Shown in pieces: positions 32,006 to 41,451 of a stretch of DNA of 64,000 nucleotides. The notes beneath the pieces are model-generated. The model ran no database searches. It was not told the DNA's origin and worked only from the letters and a program-made list of their open reading frames with translations. Position numbers and translations under genes: made by a program. The stretch comes from Chitinophaga ginsengisegetis (GTDB taxonomy: Bacteria > Bacteroidota > Bacteroidia > Chitinophagales > Chitinophagaceae): assembly GCF_900168065.1 (NCBI RefSeq), contig NZ_FUZZ01000002.1, positions 1 through 64,000 of the forward strand. Reading direction: 5' to 3'. The stretch's first letter is position 1. Each line of letters opens with the position of its first letter.

Positions 32006-33409
32006 ATGTCATATATGAGTATTCCCTGCTTCCGGCTCTCTGCGCGGATTTGTATTGTTTGCATTGCCTGTTTTATTTATTTCACCCCTACTGTGAGCGC
32101 ACAGTTAAACGTATTCAGTCCCGCGAGCCCGGACGAACACCTGCTAACCAGCCTGGAACAACAGTTTGAAGCCGGTTACAAAGCCAGGCTGGCTGCTTTC
32201 CCATCCAAATACAAAAAAGAATTCCAGGCTATTTACGATCAGCGCTGGGAAAATATCAAGTCCAAATTCGACGAAAAAGAAATCTATACGGCCACCGGTG
32301 CCAAACAATATCTTGATAAGTTATTACAGGAAATTGTGCAGGCAAACCCGTTACTACAACATCAAAAAATATACTGCTACTTTTCAAGATCGGCCGTTCC
32401 CAATGCCAGCTATATCGGCGAAGGCATTATCCTGTTTAACATGGGCCTGTTTAAGCAACTGGAAAATGAGAGCCAGGCAGCTTTTGTATTGTGTCATGAA
32501 CTGGCGCATTACTACCTGCAGCATAGTGAAAACGGCATTGCCCGTTATGTAAATACCATGAACGGGAAAGATATGCAGCAGGAGCTGCGCAAGATCAAAG
32601 CCACGGAATACGGCAAGCGGGAGCAACTGGAAAAACTGATCAGGGGCGTTACATTTAACAGCCGCCGGCACAGCCGGGACCATGAATCGCAGGCTGATTC
32701 TATGGGGCTGGTATTCCTGCAACACACCCGCTTCAGCGTGAATGGCGCGTTAACTGTAATGGCCCTGCTGGATACGGTAGACATAGATACCATGAATACC
32801 GCCGCCAGGTTACAACAACTATTCAACGCCAAAGCATATCCCTTCCGCAAAAGGTGGACAGCCAAACGCGAAGGGCTACTCGGCGGACATGCACAGCTGG
32901 AAAAAGACCAGGAGATGGAAGATTCTCTCAAAACACATCCTGATTGCAAACAACGCATAAAGCTACTGGAAGCAATGGCAGGCGCCGGTCAAAGGAACAA
33001 TACCGCGCTGAATATTATTGACAAAGCCACCTTTGATTCCCTGCGGCATGCTTTTAAATATGAAGTGATCAGTTATGCATTTGAAAACGACCAGTATTCG
33101 AGGAGCTTATATTATGCGATTTCCCTGTTACAGGAATATCCCGATGATCCTTTCCTGGTAACACATATCGGGAAAGTATTGAACAGTTGTTATGATGCAC
33201 AGAAGGCGCATACGCTGGGGAAGCTCACCGACCTGCCATCACCGGTTTACACCGATAATTACAATGTGCTGCTGCAGATGATCCAAAACCTGCACCTGGA
33301 TGAATTCCCGGCCATCAGCTTTTATTACCTGGAAGCATATCAGCCGAAACTGAATACCTATACCGCTTTTATGCGGGAGTTTAATAAATCGCGTCAGTTA
33401 ATCCAATAA
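32006..33409 (+). CDS. M48-family zinc metalloprotease, exported
   Basis: A 467-residue protein with a signal peptide (TPTVSAQLN). The zinc site HELAH is in LCHELAHYYLQHSENGI (about residue 155), and the third ligand Glu is in RDHESQADSMG, the usual M48 spacing. Relatives include BepA/LoiP-type periplasmic quality-control proteases and HtpX. The C-terminal 200 residues are helical, possibly TPR-like (YSRSLYYAISLLQEYPDDPF), also as in BepA. A TAATTTAG element at 31982-31989 may be its -7. It is 30 bp upstream of the DUF6770-like gene and probably co-transcribed with it. Confidence 0.9.
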   Translation: MSYMSIPCFRLSARICIVCIACFIYFTPTVSAQLNVFSPASPDEHLLTSLEQQFEAGYKARLAAFPSKYKKEFQAIYDQRWENIKSKFDEKEIYTATGAKQYLDKLLQEIVQANPLLQHQKIYCYFSRSAVPNASYIGEGIILFNMGLFKQLENESQAAFVLCHELAHYYLQHSENGIARYVNTMNGKDMQQELRKIKATEYGKREQLEKLIRGVTFNSRRHSRDHESQADSMGLVFLQHTRFSVNGALTVMALLDTVDIDTMNTAARLQQLFNAKAYPFRKRWTAKREGLLGGHAQLEKDQEMEDSLKTHPDCKQRIKLLEAMAGAGQRNNTALNIIDKATFDSLRHAFKYEVISYAFENDQYSRSLYYAISLLQEYPDDPFLVTHIGKVLNSCYDAQKAHTLGKLTDLPSPVYTDNYNVLLQMIQNLHLDEFPAISFYYLEAYQPKLNTYTAFMREFNKSRQLIQ

Positions 33410-33439
33410 TAAAAATTAACGCCCTAATACCTAAACATC

Positions 33440-35008
33440 ATGTACAAAAAAATGTTCGCAGTAGTACTGCTCTTTCTCTCTGGCTGGTCTGCATTGAAGG
33501 CGCAGGGTAAGTTATCTATCGACAATGTGTATTCCGCTTATTTGCGTAACAGCGGTACCATTATGGAGAAGCAACAGATCAAAGGATACTTCTTTTTTTA
33601 TCTGAGTGATAAAGTAGATAGAAAAACCAATGAGTATACTTTACAGATCCTGGACGAGAATCTCAATAAAGTAAAAGATATTAAGTTCGAGGATAACAAA
33701 AACGTGAATCTCCTGGAAGCCGCATACAATGGTAACAGTCTCTCTTTTCTTTTCCAGGATGAAAAGGAAAGAAAACTCACAATGAAGATATATTCTATGG
33801 AAGGTAAGCTGCTCCGTACCTATATCAATGAATACAGCCGTAAAACAGAGGAGTTCATGAAGATGTACAACAAAGACCGTGCAGACAATGAAGCTACCAA
33901 CCAGCACGTATTTGATGTGGGAGAAAAAGGGTTTGTATCTGTAATGCCGGTGAAAGACGGAAAAGATTATACCTATGAAATGGATTTTTACGGATCCCAG
34001 AAAAAAGCTTACTGGAAGTACATCCCGGATGACAAAAACCGGTTTGCCGTGGCAGAATACCTGGGTAATACCGATAGTCTTATTATCCTGCAGGTACTGA
34101 GCAGAAGACGCCTGCTCAGCAATGCCATGAAACCACACCTGGTAGGTATCAACTTTATTACTAAAAAAGTGGCATTTGATCTTGAGGGAGATGAAGATGA
34201 AGACGAATACCGCATACTCCCTACCAGCATCAAACGTAAAAGCGATGGCACCTTCCTGGTAATGGGTCCTTATTGCGATAAGGATGCGAACCCGGTAAAG
34301 TCCGCCAGCAAAGGGCTTGCTGTTTATGAAATGAATACAGCTGGGAAAATTCTCTCCAGAAAATACAACAGCTGGGAAACTGATTTTGCCAAATACCTTC
34401 ACACTTCCGGCAAAGGAAAAATAGATGAAATAGGTTATCTCTGTATTCATAACCTCATTCTCACAGCAGATGGCAAACTAACGGTAGTAGGCGAAGGCTA
34501 TAAAAGGCAGGTTAGCGCCGGCGGTACAGCCCTGAAGGCATTAAGCATTGCAGCGGGAGGAGTTGATGCATTTAATGCTACAAAAATCACCATCACCGAT
34601 ATGGTGGTCATGACATTTGATGAACATTTTAATGTAACCGGCGCCCAGATATTTAATAAAACGAATAACGCCGCCGCTACCCCACCAGGTATAGATTATG
34701 TAAGTCAGCATATGATTGCACTGGCGCTCAAAAGCACTGGCGCTTTTGATTATGATTTTACTACCAGTGATGAAGATAACGAAACGTTCTCCATCTGTTA
34801 CAGTGATTATGAAAGAACCGGTGATTACAAGGGCCAAACTTTCAATACCATCCACTATAACGGCAGTAAATTCACAAAGGATAAGATCAAGTTAAAATCC
34901 AACGCCAGCAAGCTGAAAATATTCCCCGCAAAGCCCGGCTCTGTAATGATCCTGGAATATTTTAAGAAAGAAAAACGTATTGATGTGCACCTGGAAAAGA
35001 TCAGTTAA
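33440..35008 (+). CDS. Secreted protein, DUF6770-like
   Basis: A 522-residue protein with a signal peptide (SALKAQGKL), then beta-rich sequence that looks like a propeller: YFFFYLSDKVDRKTNEYTLQ, LLEAAYNGNSLSFLFQDEKE, DDKNRFAVAEYLGNTDSLII, and a C-terminal SVMILEYFKKEKRIDVHLEK. I recall this pattern as DUF6770, an uncharacterised Bacteroidota family; the name is tentative. No catalytic motif is visible. It follows the M48 gene by 30 bp and ends at a strong terminator, so M48 plus this protein likely form one unit acting in the periplasm. Confidence 0.72.
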   Translation: MYKKMFAVVLLFLSGWSALKAQGKLSIDNVYSAYLRNSGTIMEKQQIKGYFFFYLSDKVDRKTNEYTLQILDENLNKVKDIKFEDNKNVNLLEAAYNGNSLSFLFQDEKERKLTMKIYSMEGKLLRTYINEYSRKTEEFMKMYNKDRADNEATNQHVFDVGEKGFVSVMPVKDGKDYTYEMDFYGSQKKAYWKYIPDDKNRFAVAEYLGNTDSLIILQVLSRRRLLSNAMKPHLVGINFITKKVAFDLEGDEDEDEYRILPTSIKRKSDGTFLVMGPYCDKDANPVKSASKGLAVYEMNTAGKILSRKYNSWETDFAKYLHTSGKGKIDEIGYLCIHNLILTADGKLTVVGEGYKRQVSAGGTALKALSIAAGGVDAFNATKITITDMVVMTFDEHFNVTGAQIFNKTNNAAATPPGIDYVSQHMIALALKSTGAFDYDFTTSDEDNETFSICYSDYERTGDYKGQTFNTIHYNGSKFTKDKIKLKSNASKLKIFPAKPGSVMILEYFKKEKRIDVHLEKIS

Positions 35009-35027
35009 CAATACATTCATCTTAATG

Positions 35028-35059
35028 AAAAAGCAGCGAAGGTTTCTTCGCTGCTTTTT
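35028..35059 (+). terminator. Rho-independent terminator
   Basis: A perfect 14-bp stem, AAAAAGCAGCGAAG (35028-35041) with CTTCGCTGCTTTTT (35046-35059), loop GTTT, after the DUF6770-like gene. Confidence 0.9.
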
Positions 35060-35139
35060 CATTATAGCAAGACCAGCTCTGCTGAATTGTTTGGCAAATA
35101 CCCGCACCTGTTTTATCTTCCCTTAAATTTTTAATTTGC

Positions 35140-35886
35140 ATGAAAAAGATTGTAGCAGCTCTCCTATCAGTATTTGCTTACAGCGTTTGTTTTTCCCAGG
35201 AAGATGGAACATGGGTTGAGCCCAGCAAAGAAAGCCAGGCTTATCACGAATACCGCCTGAAAATAAGCAGACCTCCGGATGGATTGGGAAAAGTACTGGC
35301 CCTGATTGCCAAAACCGGTGATGATGAAGACGAGAACACCTCTTTGCCTCCCAAAAAAGAATACATGGCTTTATCTATGCGGGAAAAGCTTACTTATCAC
35401 CTGCTCCATGGAGAATCGTATAGCCAGAACTGTGATGCCATGCCACCGGTTCCGGATGAGCATAAAAAGATTTTCGCACAATTGCCGGACGCCTTCGGGG
35501 AATACAGCTGGAGCCAGCGTCAGCAGAATTTCATGAAGGCTAACCGCGACTCCGTCATTGCGTTAATGAGCGCTTCCATCCAGCGTAGTAACCGGGTTGG
35601 CGTTAACTATAAAAAGGCGATCATCGACATCAATGGCCGGGAAATGATTCCTTTGCTGATCAGCACCTATAACAGGGATCATAAGGATCATGATATCCTC
35701 ACCCTGCTGATGATATTAATGAAGAATAATGAGTATGCGCCCTTCCTCTCCTCTGCTTCCTACAAAAAGCTGTACGCCGATGAAGGAACCAGTTACCAGG
35801 CATTCTTAAATTTCAATACCGCCAATGAAGCGTTGATCATTGAACGGGCTACTGCATTTTACAATGGGCTTCCTAAAAAAGGTTAG
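35140..35886 (+). CDS. Secreted hypothetical protein
   Basis: A 248-residue protein with signal peptide (AYSVCFSQ). The mature protein is helical and charged, with an acidic run (GDDEDEN) and the segment EKLTYHLLHGESYSQNCDAM. No family is recognised. Its 3' end overlaps the start of the formylglycine-generating-enzyme-like gene by 23 bp, so the two are translationally linked and probably functionally connected. Confidence 0.72.
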   Translation: MKKIVAALLSVFAYSVCFSQEDGTWVEPSKESQAYHEYRLKISRPPDGLGKVLALIAKTGDDEDENTSLPPKKEYMALSMREKLTYHLLHGESYSQNCDAMPPVPDEHKKIFAQLPDAFGEYSWSQRQQNFMKANRDSVIALMSASIQRSNRVGVNYKKAIIDINGREMIPLLISTYNRDHKDHDILTLLMILMKNNEYAPFLSSASYKKLYADEGTSYQAFLNFNTANEALIIERATAFYNGLPKKG

Positions 35887-36682
35887 TATTGGGTTGCTGG
35901 TGCTGAGTGGCTATGCCAGCTCCGCGCAAACGCCGGGCGGATACGTATTGGTACCCGCCGGCACCTACCGCATAGGTGGGCCACAACATACGCTTAACCC
36001 GGAAAGACAAGCGAGGGTAGATAGTTTTAATATAGCCGTATATGAAACCACTAACCGGCAGTTTGCCGCGTTTGTGGCGGCCACCGGTTATGTAACCGAT
36101 GCAGAGCAACGACACGATGCGCTGGTATTTGTACCGGGATTGCGGGAGTTTGAATGGAACAATGATTCTACCGCCTGCTGGCGTTTCCCCAATGGGGTGA
36201 GTGCCGGTGGCATTGAAAACAAAATGGAGCACCCGGTTACCTGTATCAGCTATAAAGACGCGCAGGCTTATTGCCACTGGGCAGGCGTAAGACTTCCAAC
36301 GCTGGAAGAATGGGAAATTGCTTCGCGTGCCGGCGCCCGCACCACTTATTTTTTTGGAGATAAAAAAGCGCTCATCGGCCGCTATGCCAATATCTGGCAT
36401 GGGAAAGACCACCTGCAGGCGGATAGTTCAGACGGATATATGTATACAGCGCCTGTTGGCAGCTTTCAACCCAATGCCTGGGGGTTGTATGATATGTATG
36501 GCAACGTTTTTGAATTCTGTTCCGGTCATATAAAGCCCGGTGAAAGCCCAACCTTGGCTCATGCCCGCGGCGGCTCATGGTGGTGCAGCCAGCGCTCCTG
36601 CTCCTTCTTCAACTCCGTGGATATTGGGCGTGTTCACCAGCGGGCTTCTTTCAGCAACCAGGGTTTCCGGACGGTAAAATAA
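35864..36682 (+). CDS. Formylglycine-generating-enzyme (SUMF1/FGE-sulfatase) family protein, secreted
   Basis: The ATG at 35864 gives 272 residues with a signal peptide (SGYASSAQT). The FGE-sulfatase fold is seen from VLVPAGTYRIGGPQ through YETTNRQFAAFVAATGY, HPVTCISYKDAQAYCHWAGV, RLPTLEEWEIASRAGA, WGLYDMYGNVFEFC and GGSWWCSQRSC to NQGFRTVK. The CxxxxC pair in WCSQRSC aligns with the two copper-binding catalytic cysteines of true FGE (CHRSYC in human). Many SUMF1-like homologues lack these. True FGE converts a sulfatase Cys or Ser to formylglycine. No sulfatase is in the window, so the partner is unknown. It starts inside the previous gene and abuts the convergent beta-helix gene. Confidence 0.88.
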   Translation: MGFLKKVSIGLLVLSGYASSAQTPGGYVLVPAGTYRIGGPQHTLNPERQARVDSFNIAVYETTNRQFAAFVAATGYVTDAEQRHDALVFVPGLREFEWNNDSTACWRFPNGVSAGGIENKMEHPVTCISYKDAQAYCHWAGVRLPTLEEWEIASRAGARTTYFFGDKKALIGRYANIWHGKDHLQADSSDGYMYTAPVGSFQPNAWGLYDMYGNVFEFCSGHIKPGESPTLAHARGGSWWCSQRSCSFFNSVDIGRVHQRASFSNQGFRTVK

Positions 36683-38509
36683 TTATGGCCTCACTTCTAC
36701 CGGCAGGTCTGTTTTGATAGCTTTGGCCGTCATGCTTTGCAGCAACACTGCCGGTTTAAAAGGCACCCTCCACTCATTTCTATTCAGCTTTACGTCTTCG
36801 CAGCCGGTGAGCCGGAACGCAGGCCGTGGTGCGCCCTGTGGCAAATAGTCTTTCATCCAGGAAATACGGTTACGGGTAAACGATAAGTTGCCTGTGCTGC
36901 GGGCTGTTAACACCGGGTAATCGTAGATCCTGAATTCATTATCTTCTATGCGGATGTTATGATGCACCATATAGCCTTTCAACAGCTGGTGGTTTTCCGG
37001 TGCTATGGCAATCACATAATTATTATCGGGCGCCAGGTTATACCCGCAGCCTTCGAAGGTATTACCGGTGATCAGCACATCCTGTACCGGGCCGGATTCA
37101 AACCAGCTGGCGGCATCATCGGCAATGAGGATGGCGTGCATACCTGTTCTGTAAAACCGGTTATGTTCTATCACTACTTTTTTACGGGTGGTTACCAGCA
37201 GTCCTCTTGTATTCACGGCTTCAAACAGGCAATTCCGTATCGTCAGCAACGGTGTCCAGGTGATGTTTTCGAGGCAGTCGCCGGCAACAATCCCTTCCGG
37301 CAGATCCGTGCTGAGCGTCACTTCCATTTCCCTTTCGCTGAGCATGCGCGCGGCGGCGATCCGTCCGTTTGCATATCCCTGTAACGTGGCAGCATGTACG
37401 AAACTGATACTGTCGCCCGCAAAGAAAGCCTGGAACCCATATGTCTGATGATGCATAAACCGCAGTTTCAATACCCGTGGCGCCACTTTCTCCGTAATTA
37501 CCAGGTGAGTGCCGTGTACATTCACCGGGTCGTCGTGCAGGCCCTTGAAATGCGAATCTGTAATGGTGATGTTTCCTTTGCAGCCGGAGAAGTGCATACC
37601 ATCTGCAAAAGCGGCCATTACGCGACCACTCTTTTCACCGGGCATGATCTGTATATGGCTGTAGTGAAGATCTTCGGAGAACTGGGATACAATGCCGAGG
37701 CCATGCATGTAACGCATGTTGATATGCTCCAGCTGTACATTGCGGCAATGCTGAATAAAGGCGCCTACCTGGTCGCGGATGCCATCCCTTACCGTAAGCA
37801 CGTTGCCCGGCCCGCCTTTGAAGCCGGAGAAATCGCCGGTAAACTGTACGGTATTGGGAGCAATAGTGGTGGCCGTACTTTTTTGAAATGGCGCCCAGGA
37901 GGAATAAGTGTATACACCTTTGGCGGTATCTGCCAGCACTGCATGGAATATTTTCATGCCCCATTTGGGACCATACCATTCGAGGCGCTGATCAATAATA
38001 GCATACTTTGATGCGGGGTATACAGCCGCAACAACCATTTGCGGCGTAACCGTTTTCAGCGTCATTTCCGACATGGAAGGGCGTTCCATATCCACGGTCA
38101 CATGGCGCATGGTGATGTTCTCACACTGGTCAAAAACCCAGGTGGTCATCTTTCCATGAAAAACAAACTCCGCTCCATTCCCTTCAATGGTAAGGTCTTT
38201 GAAGTTTTCAAAAAACAACCCGATGGTTTTTGTTTTCTCCGGCACTTCTGTTTCGCTGGAAGTGTTGGAAATAAAATACACTTTCTTCACGGCGCTGTCG
38301 GGGTAAAAATCATAACGGCCGGGCGCAAACTCCAATATGGCGCCGGGTTTGTTCTTACACGCTGCAATTGCCTGCTGTACCCGCGTAGTGGCATCTGTGA
38401 AGGTATTGGGTGCAAGACCAAAACTATTTACGTGTATCCGTTCCTGTGCGGCAGCGGTGAAAGTAAAAACGATTCCTGTGCAGGTAAATATCTTTCTGAA
38501 AATATTCAT
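36683..38509 (-). CDS. GH110-like alpha-galactosidase, right-handed beta-helix, secreted
   Basis: The ATG at 38509 gives about 608 residues with a signal peptide (FTFTAAAQ); an in-frame extension to 38665 is unlikely. The protein is a parallel beta-helix with many pectate-lyase-type repeats (FKDLTIEGNGAEFVF, ENITMRHVTVDMER, VQLEHINMRYMHGLG). A central block, DGMHFSGCKGNITITDSHFK, GLHDDPVNVHGTHL, resembles the active-site region of GH110 exo-alpha-1,3-galactosidases. Such enzymes remove terminal alpha-1,3-galactose from blood-group-B-like glycans. Assignment to GH110 is from memory of the motif. It is not linked to a SusC/SusD pair. A TACTTTTG -7 element lies on the minus strand at 38667-38674, implying a leader of about 150 nt. 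Confidence 0.78.
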   Translation of the reverse strand: MNIFRKIFTCTGIVFTFTAAAQERIHVNSFGLAPNTFTDATTRVQQAIAACKNKPGAILEFAPGRYDFYPDSAVKKVYFISNTSSETEVPEKTKTIGLFFENFKDLTIEGNGAEFVFHGKMTTWVFDQCENITMRHVTVDMERPSMSEMTLKTVTPQMVVAAVYPASKYAIIDQRLEWYGPKWGMKIFHAVLADTAKGVYTYSSWAPFQKSTATTIAPNTVQFTGDFSGFKGGPGNVLTVRDGIRDQVGAFIQHCRNVQLEHINMRYMHGLGIVSQFSEDLHYSHIQIMPGEKSGRVMAAFADGMHFSGCKGNITITDSHFKGLHDDPVNVHGTHLVITEKVAPRVLKLRFMHHQTYGFQAFFAGDSISFVHAATLQGYANGRIAAARMLSEREMEVTLSTDLPEGIVAGDCLENITWTPLLTIRNCLFEAVNTRGLLVTTRKKVVIEHNRFYRTGMHAILIADDAASWFESGPVQDVLITGNTFEGCGYNLAPDNNYVIAIAPENHQLLKGYMVHHNIRIEDNEFRIYDYPVLTARSTGNLSFTRNRISWMKDYLPQGAPRPAFRLTGCEDVKLNRNEWRVPFKPAVLLQSMTAKAIKTDLPVEVRP

Positions 38510-38666
38510 TTGCTGATGATGATAAAAATTCTTTACGTGGAATGATGATGATACTGTTTTGCCGCAAACGCATACTATTTTAAAGCCATTTTCTGCGCTG
38601 CTGCAAGCAAGAGGAAAGCTACTAAATATGCCGGTTATGAGGTAAATAATTTTCTGCTGCGCCAAA

Positions 38667-38674
38667 CAAAAGTA
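38667..38674 (-). promoter_or_regulatory. -7 element TACTTTTG for the GH110-like gene
   Basis: A perfect TAnnTTTG on the minus strand, about 160 bp upstream of the preferred start at 38509. No TTTG at -33 is obvious. Confidence 0.4.
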
Positions 38675-38707
38675 GCGGAAAGGTGTTCATAAGGGAAAGG
38701 CATAATT

Positions 38708-40030
38708 ATGAAAAAAGTATTGCTGTTTCTTTACTGCCTGCTTCCTTTGCTGATAAATGCACAGCAACAGGTGTTAATTAACAATGTGCAGCTGTTCAAC
38801 GGGAAGGACAATAAAACCGAAACCGTTAATGTACTGATCACCGGCAATGTGATCACCCGCATTTCTAAAGACCCGGTTGCTACCAATAAAAGCATGATGG
38901 TGACCATCATCGACGGGCAACAGCGGTTCCTGATGCCGGGCATGATAGATGCCCACTGGCACAGCTTCATGTGCGCCAATACCATGACGGATATGATGAT
39001 GGGCGAACAGAGCTTCCTGTTTATCCGGGCGGCCAGAGAATCGGAACAAACCCTGCTGAGAGGCTTTACCGCTGTAAGGGATCTGGCCGGGCCGGTATTT
39101 GGCATTAAGCGCGCTATTGACCAGGGTCTGCAGCCTGGTCCCCGGATTTATGCCAGCGGCGCCATGATTTCCCAGACTGCGGGACATGGCGATTTCCGTT
39201 TACCTACAGATCCTCCCCGTATGTCGGCCCGGGAAATATCCAGGCCGGAAGCGCTGGGCGTAGGCATTATTGCCGACGGCAGTGATGAAGTGCTGGTAGC
39301 CACCCGTGAACAGCTGCGGCATGGCGCAGCGCAAATAAAACTCGCAGCAGGCGGCGGAGTTGCCTCTCTTTATGATCCGCTGGAAGCGACCCAGTATTCC
39401 GTGGAGGAAATGAAAGCGGCGGTGCAGGCGGCGGCCGACTGGGGCACCTATGTTACCGTGCACGCCTATACGACAGCAGCCATTAAGCGGGCCGTTGCTG
39501 CCGGTGTGAAGTGTATTGACCACGGGCACCTGATGGATGAAGAATGTGTGAAACTCCTGGCCGATAAAGGCATCTGGCTCAGCATGCAGCCGTTTGGTGG
39601 TCCCAACAGCAATACCTACAGCGATCCCAAACAGGCGGCAGACAGCAAAATGGTAGGAGAAGGTACGGATCACATCTACCAGTGGGCAAAAAAATATAAA
39701 GTAAAGCTGGCCTGGGGAACAGACATGCTTTTTAACCCTGCGGCAACAAAAAACCAGAACCAGCAGGTAATCCGCATGAAAAACTGGTTCAGCAATTTCG
39801 AAATCCTTAAAATGATCACCAGTGATAATGCACAACTGCTGGCATTGTCCGGTCCGCGGAATCCTTACCCCGGTACGCTTGGCGTACTGGAAGAAGGTGC
39901 GCTGGCAGATATGTTGCTGGTAGACGGCGACGTATTGAAAAACCTGGAGCTATTGGGCGATCCGGAGAAAAACCTCCTGCTTATCATTAAAGACGGGAAA
40001 ATATTTAAGAACACCATTCCCCGTCCATGA
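38708..40030 (+). CDS. Exported amidohydrolase (imidazolonepropionase-like / prolidase-like)
   Basis: A 440-residue protein with signal peptide (LLINAQQQ). Metal-dependent amidohydrolase residues are visible in order: DAHWHS (HxH), IKLAAGGG (bridging Lys), VTVHAYT (His), CIDHGHLMD (His) and WGTDMLF (Asp). Members of this imidazolonepropionase-like group hydrolyse cyclic amides or Xaa-Pro-type dipeptides; substrate is unresolved. Length is normal. It converges on the Nramp gene with a 2-bp gap and has no operon partner. Confidence 0.9.
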   Translation: MKKVLLFLYCLLPLLINAQQQVLINNVQLFNGKDNKTETVNVLITGNVITRISKDPVATNKSMMVTIIDGQQRFLMPGMIDAHWHSFMCANTMTDMMMGEQSFLFIRAARESEQTLLRGFTAVRDLAGPVFGIKRAIDQGLQPGPRIYASGAMISQTAGHGDFRLPTDPPRMSAREISRPEALGVGIIADGSDEVLVATREQLRHGAAQIKLAAGGGVASLYDPLEATQYSVEEMKAAVQAAADWGTYVTVHAYTTAAIKRAVAAGVKCIDHGHLMDEECVKLLADKGIWLSMQPFGGPNSNTYSDPKQAADSKMVGEGTDHIYQWAKKYKVKLAWGTDMLFNPAATKNQNQQVIRMKNWFSNFEILKMITSDNAQLLALSGPRNPYPGTLGVLEEGALADMLLVDGDVLKNLELLGDPEKNLLLIIKDGKIFKNTIPRP

Positions 40031-40032
40031 TA

Positions 40033-41304
40033 TCAGAACAGGAACCAGATCATGGCCACTGCCGCGGCAGTCATCAGCAATAGTGTGAGTCCGCCGAGGA
40101 TATTCGACAACTTTGAATTGGTATACTCTTTCATGATCTTTTTATTGTTGCCGATATGCATGATCATCGCAATCAATACCGGCGCCGTAAGGCCATAGGC
40201 AATGGCGGTATACAACAGCGCTTTAATGGGACTCACCCCGAGAAAGTCGAGCGATAAACCTACGAGCAGGGAAAAGATAATAGATACATAAAACGGTTTG
40301 GCCTGGGAGAACTTCTTATCCAGCCCCGCCTTCCACCCGAGCGTTTCCGCGAGCATATACGACTGTGAACCTGCCAGCACCGGGATGGCCAGCAACCCCG
40401 TTCCTAATACACCCGTTGCAAAAATCAGGTAAGTAAGTTTTCCTGCCAGCGGTTCCAGCGCTTTGGCGGCCTGATCTACCGTATCTATCTCTCTCATACC
40501 AGCCGGAAATAATACGCTACCCGCAGTGAGGATGATGAAGAACATCACGATATTGGAAAACAACATCCCCGTGTTTACATCTGTCTTCATTTCACTCAGC
40601 ACCCTTTTATCCACCACAATCCCTTTGCCGTTATGCGCCTGGTCTTCCGCTTCCATAGTCGTTTGCCAGAAAAAGAGATACGGTGAAATAGTAGTACCCA
40701 GTATTGCAACAATGATAGAGAAGAAATCTTTGTTATATTGAATGGTGGGGATGAAAGTATGTTTTGCTATATCGCCCCAGTTTTGTTTTATCATAAAGGG
40801 CACCACTATGTATAACAGCAGCGACATACAAAGCCATTTCAGGATCATGGCAATTTTTTTGTAAGAAAATCGGATGATCACATACATCATCACGGCGGTG
40901 ATTCCCACACAAAAAACGGATACCGGTATTGCCGGGAAGACCATATGGCACACCGCTCCCATACCCTGGATATCCGCGCCTATGTTCAGCGTAATAGCCG
41001 GAAAACTGAATAACAGCATGATGTAAAGTACCGGCCTGGGATAATTCTTTTTTAAGGTAACCGTTAAGCCCTCGCAGGTAACGAGCCCGATGCGGGCGCA
41101 CATGCCCTGGATAGCCGCCATCAGCGGGAAAGTGAGCAACGACGTCCATAAAGTGGCCAACCCGAACTGTGCGCCTGCCTGCGAATAGGTAGCAATACCG
41201 GACGGATCGTCATCGCTGGCGCCGGTAATTAAGCCGGGACCCAGCTTTTTAAAAAACGAGATGGGTTTATTGGGGGCGTCCTGTTTATCCATGAACCTTG
41301 TCAT
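40033..41304 (-). CDS. Nramp-family transporter with altered metal-site motifs
   Basis: A 423-residue, about 11-helix inner-membrane transporter. TM1 reads GPGLITGASDDDPSGIATYS where canonical Nramp has DPGN, so the metal-binding Asn is Gly. TM6 reads LGTTISPYLFFWQT where canonical Nramp has MPHN, so the transition-metal-selective Met is Ser and the His is Tyr. These changes mirror those reported for Nramp-related magnesium transporters, so Mg2+ or another non-transition metal is possible. This is inference. An AAGG sits just upstream of the in-frame ATG at 41292, which may be the real start. Confidence 0.9.
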   Translation of the reverse strand: MTRFMDKQDAPNKPISFFKKLGPGLITGASDDDPSGIATYSQAGAQFGLATLWTSLLTFPLMAAIQGMCARIGLVTCEGLTVTLKKNYPRPVLYIMLLFSFPAITLNIGADIQGMGAVCHMVFPAIPVSVFCVGITAVMMYVIIRFSYKKIAMILKWLCMSLLLYIVVPFMIKQNWGDIAKHTFIPTIQYNKDFFSIIVAILGTTISPYLFFWQTTMEAEDQAHNGKGIVVDKRVLSEMKTDVNTGMLFSNIVMFFIILTAGSVLFPAGMREIDTVDQAAKALEPLAGKLTYLIFATGVLGTGLLAIPVLAGSQSYMLAETLGWKAGLDKKFSQAKPFYVSIIFSLLVGLSLDFLGVSPIKALLYTAIAYGLTAPVLIAMIMHIGNNKKIMKEYTNSKLSNILGGLTLLLMTAAAVAMIWFLF

Positions 41305-41451
41305 TAATGGGTATATGGTAAGTTAATGGAAATCCGGGATATATAGCTTCCGGCGTCATCCATTGTTTTTACCAATCATGATGATCTGATAATACTATTT
41401 ATTTAATTGATGACTTCATCCGACCTTTGCCCAGTTATAAAACATTTTCAT

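Noticed and set aside
38510..38665. N-terminal extension of the GH110-like protein
   Set aside because: The extension reaches back almost into the -7 element, is Cys/Phe-rich without resemblance to the family, and the ATG at 38509 starts a normal signal peptide.
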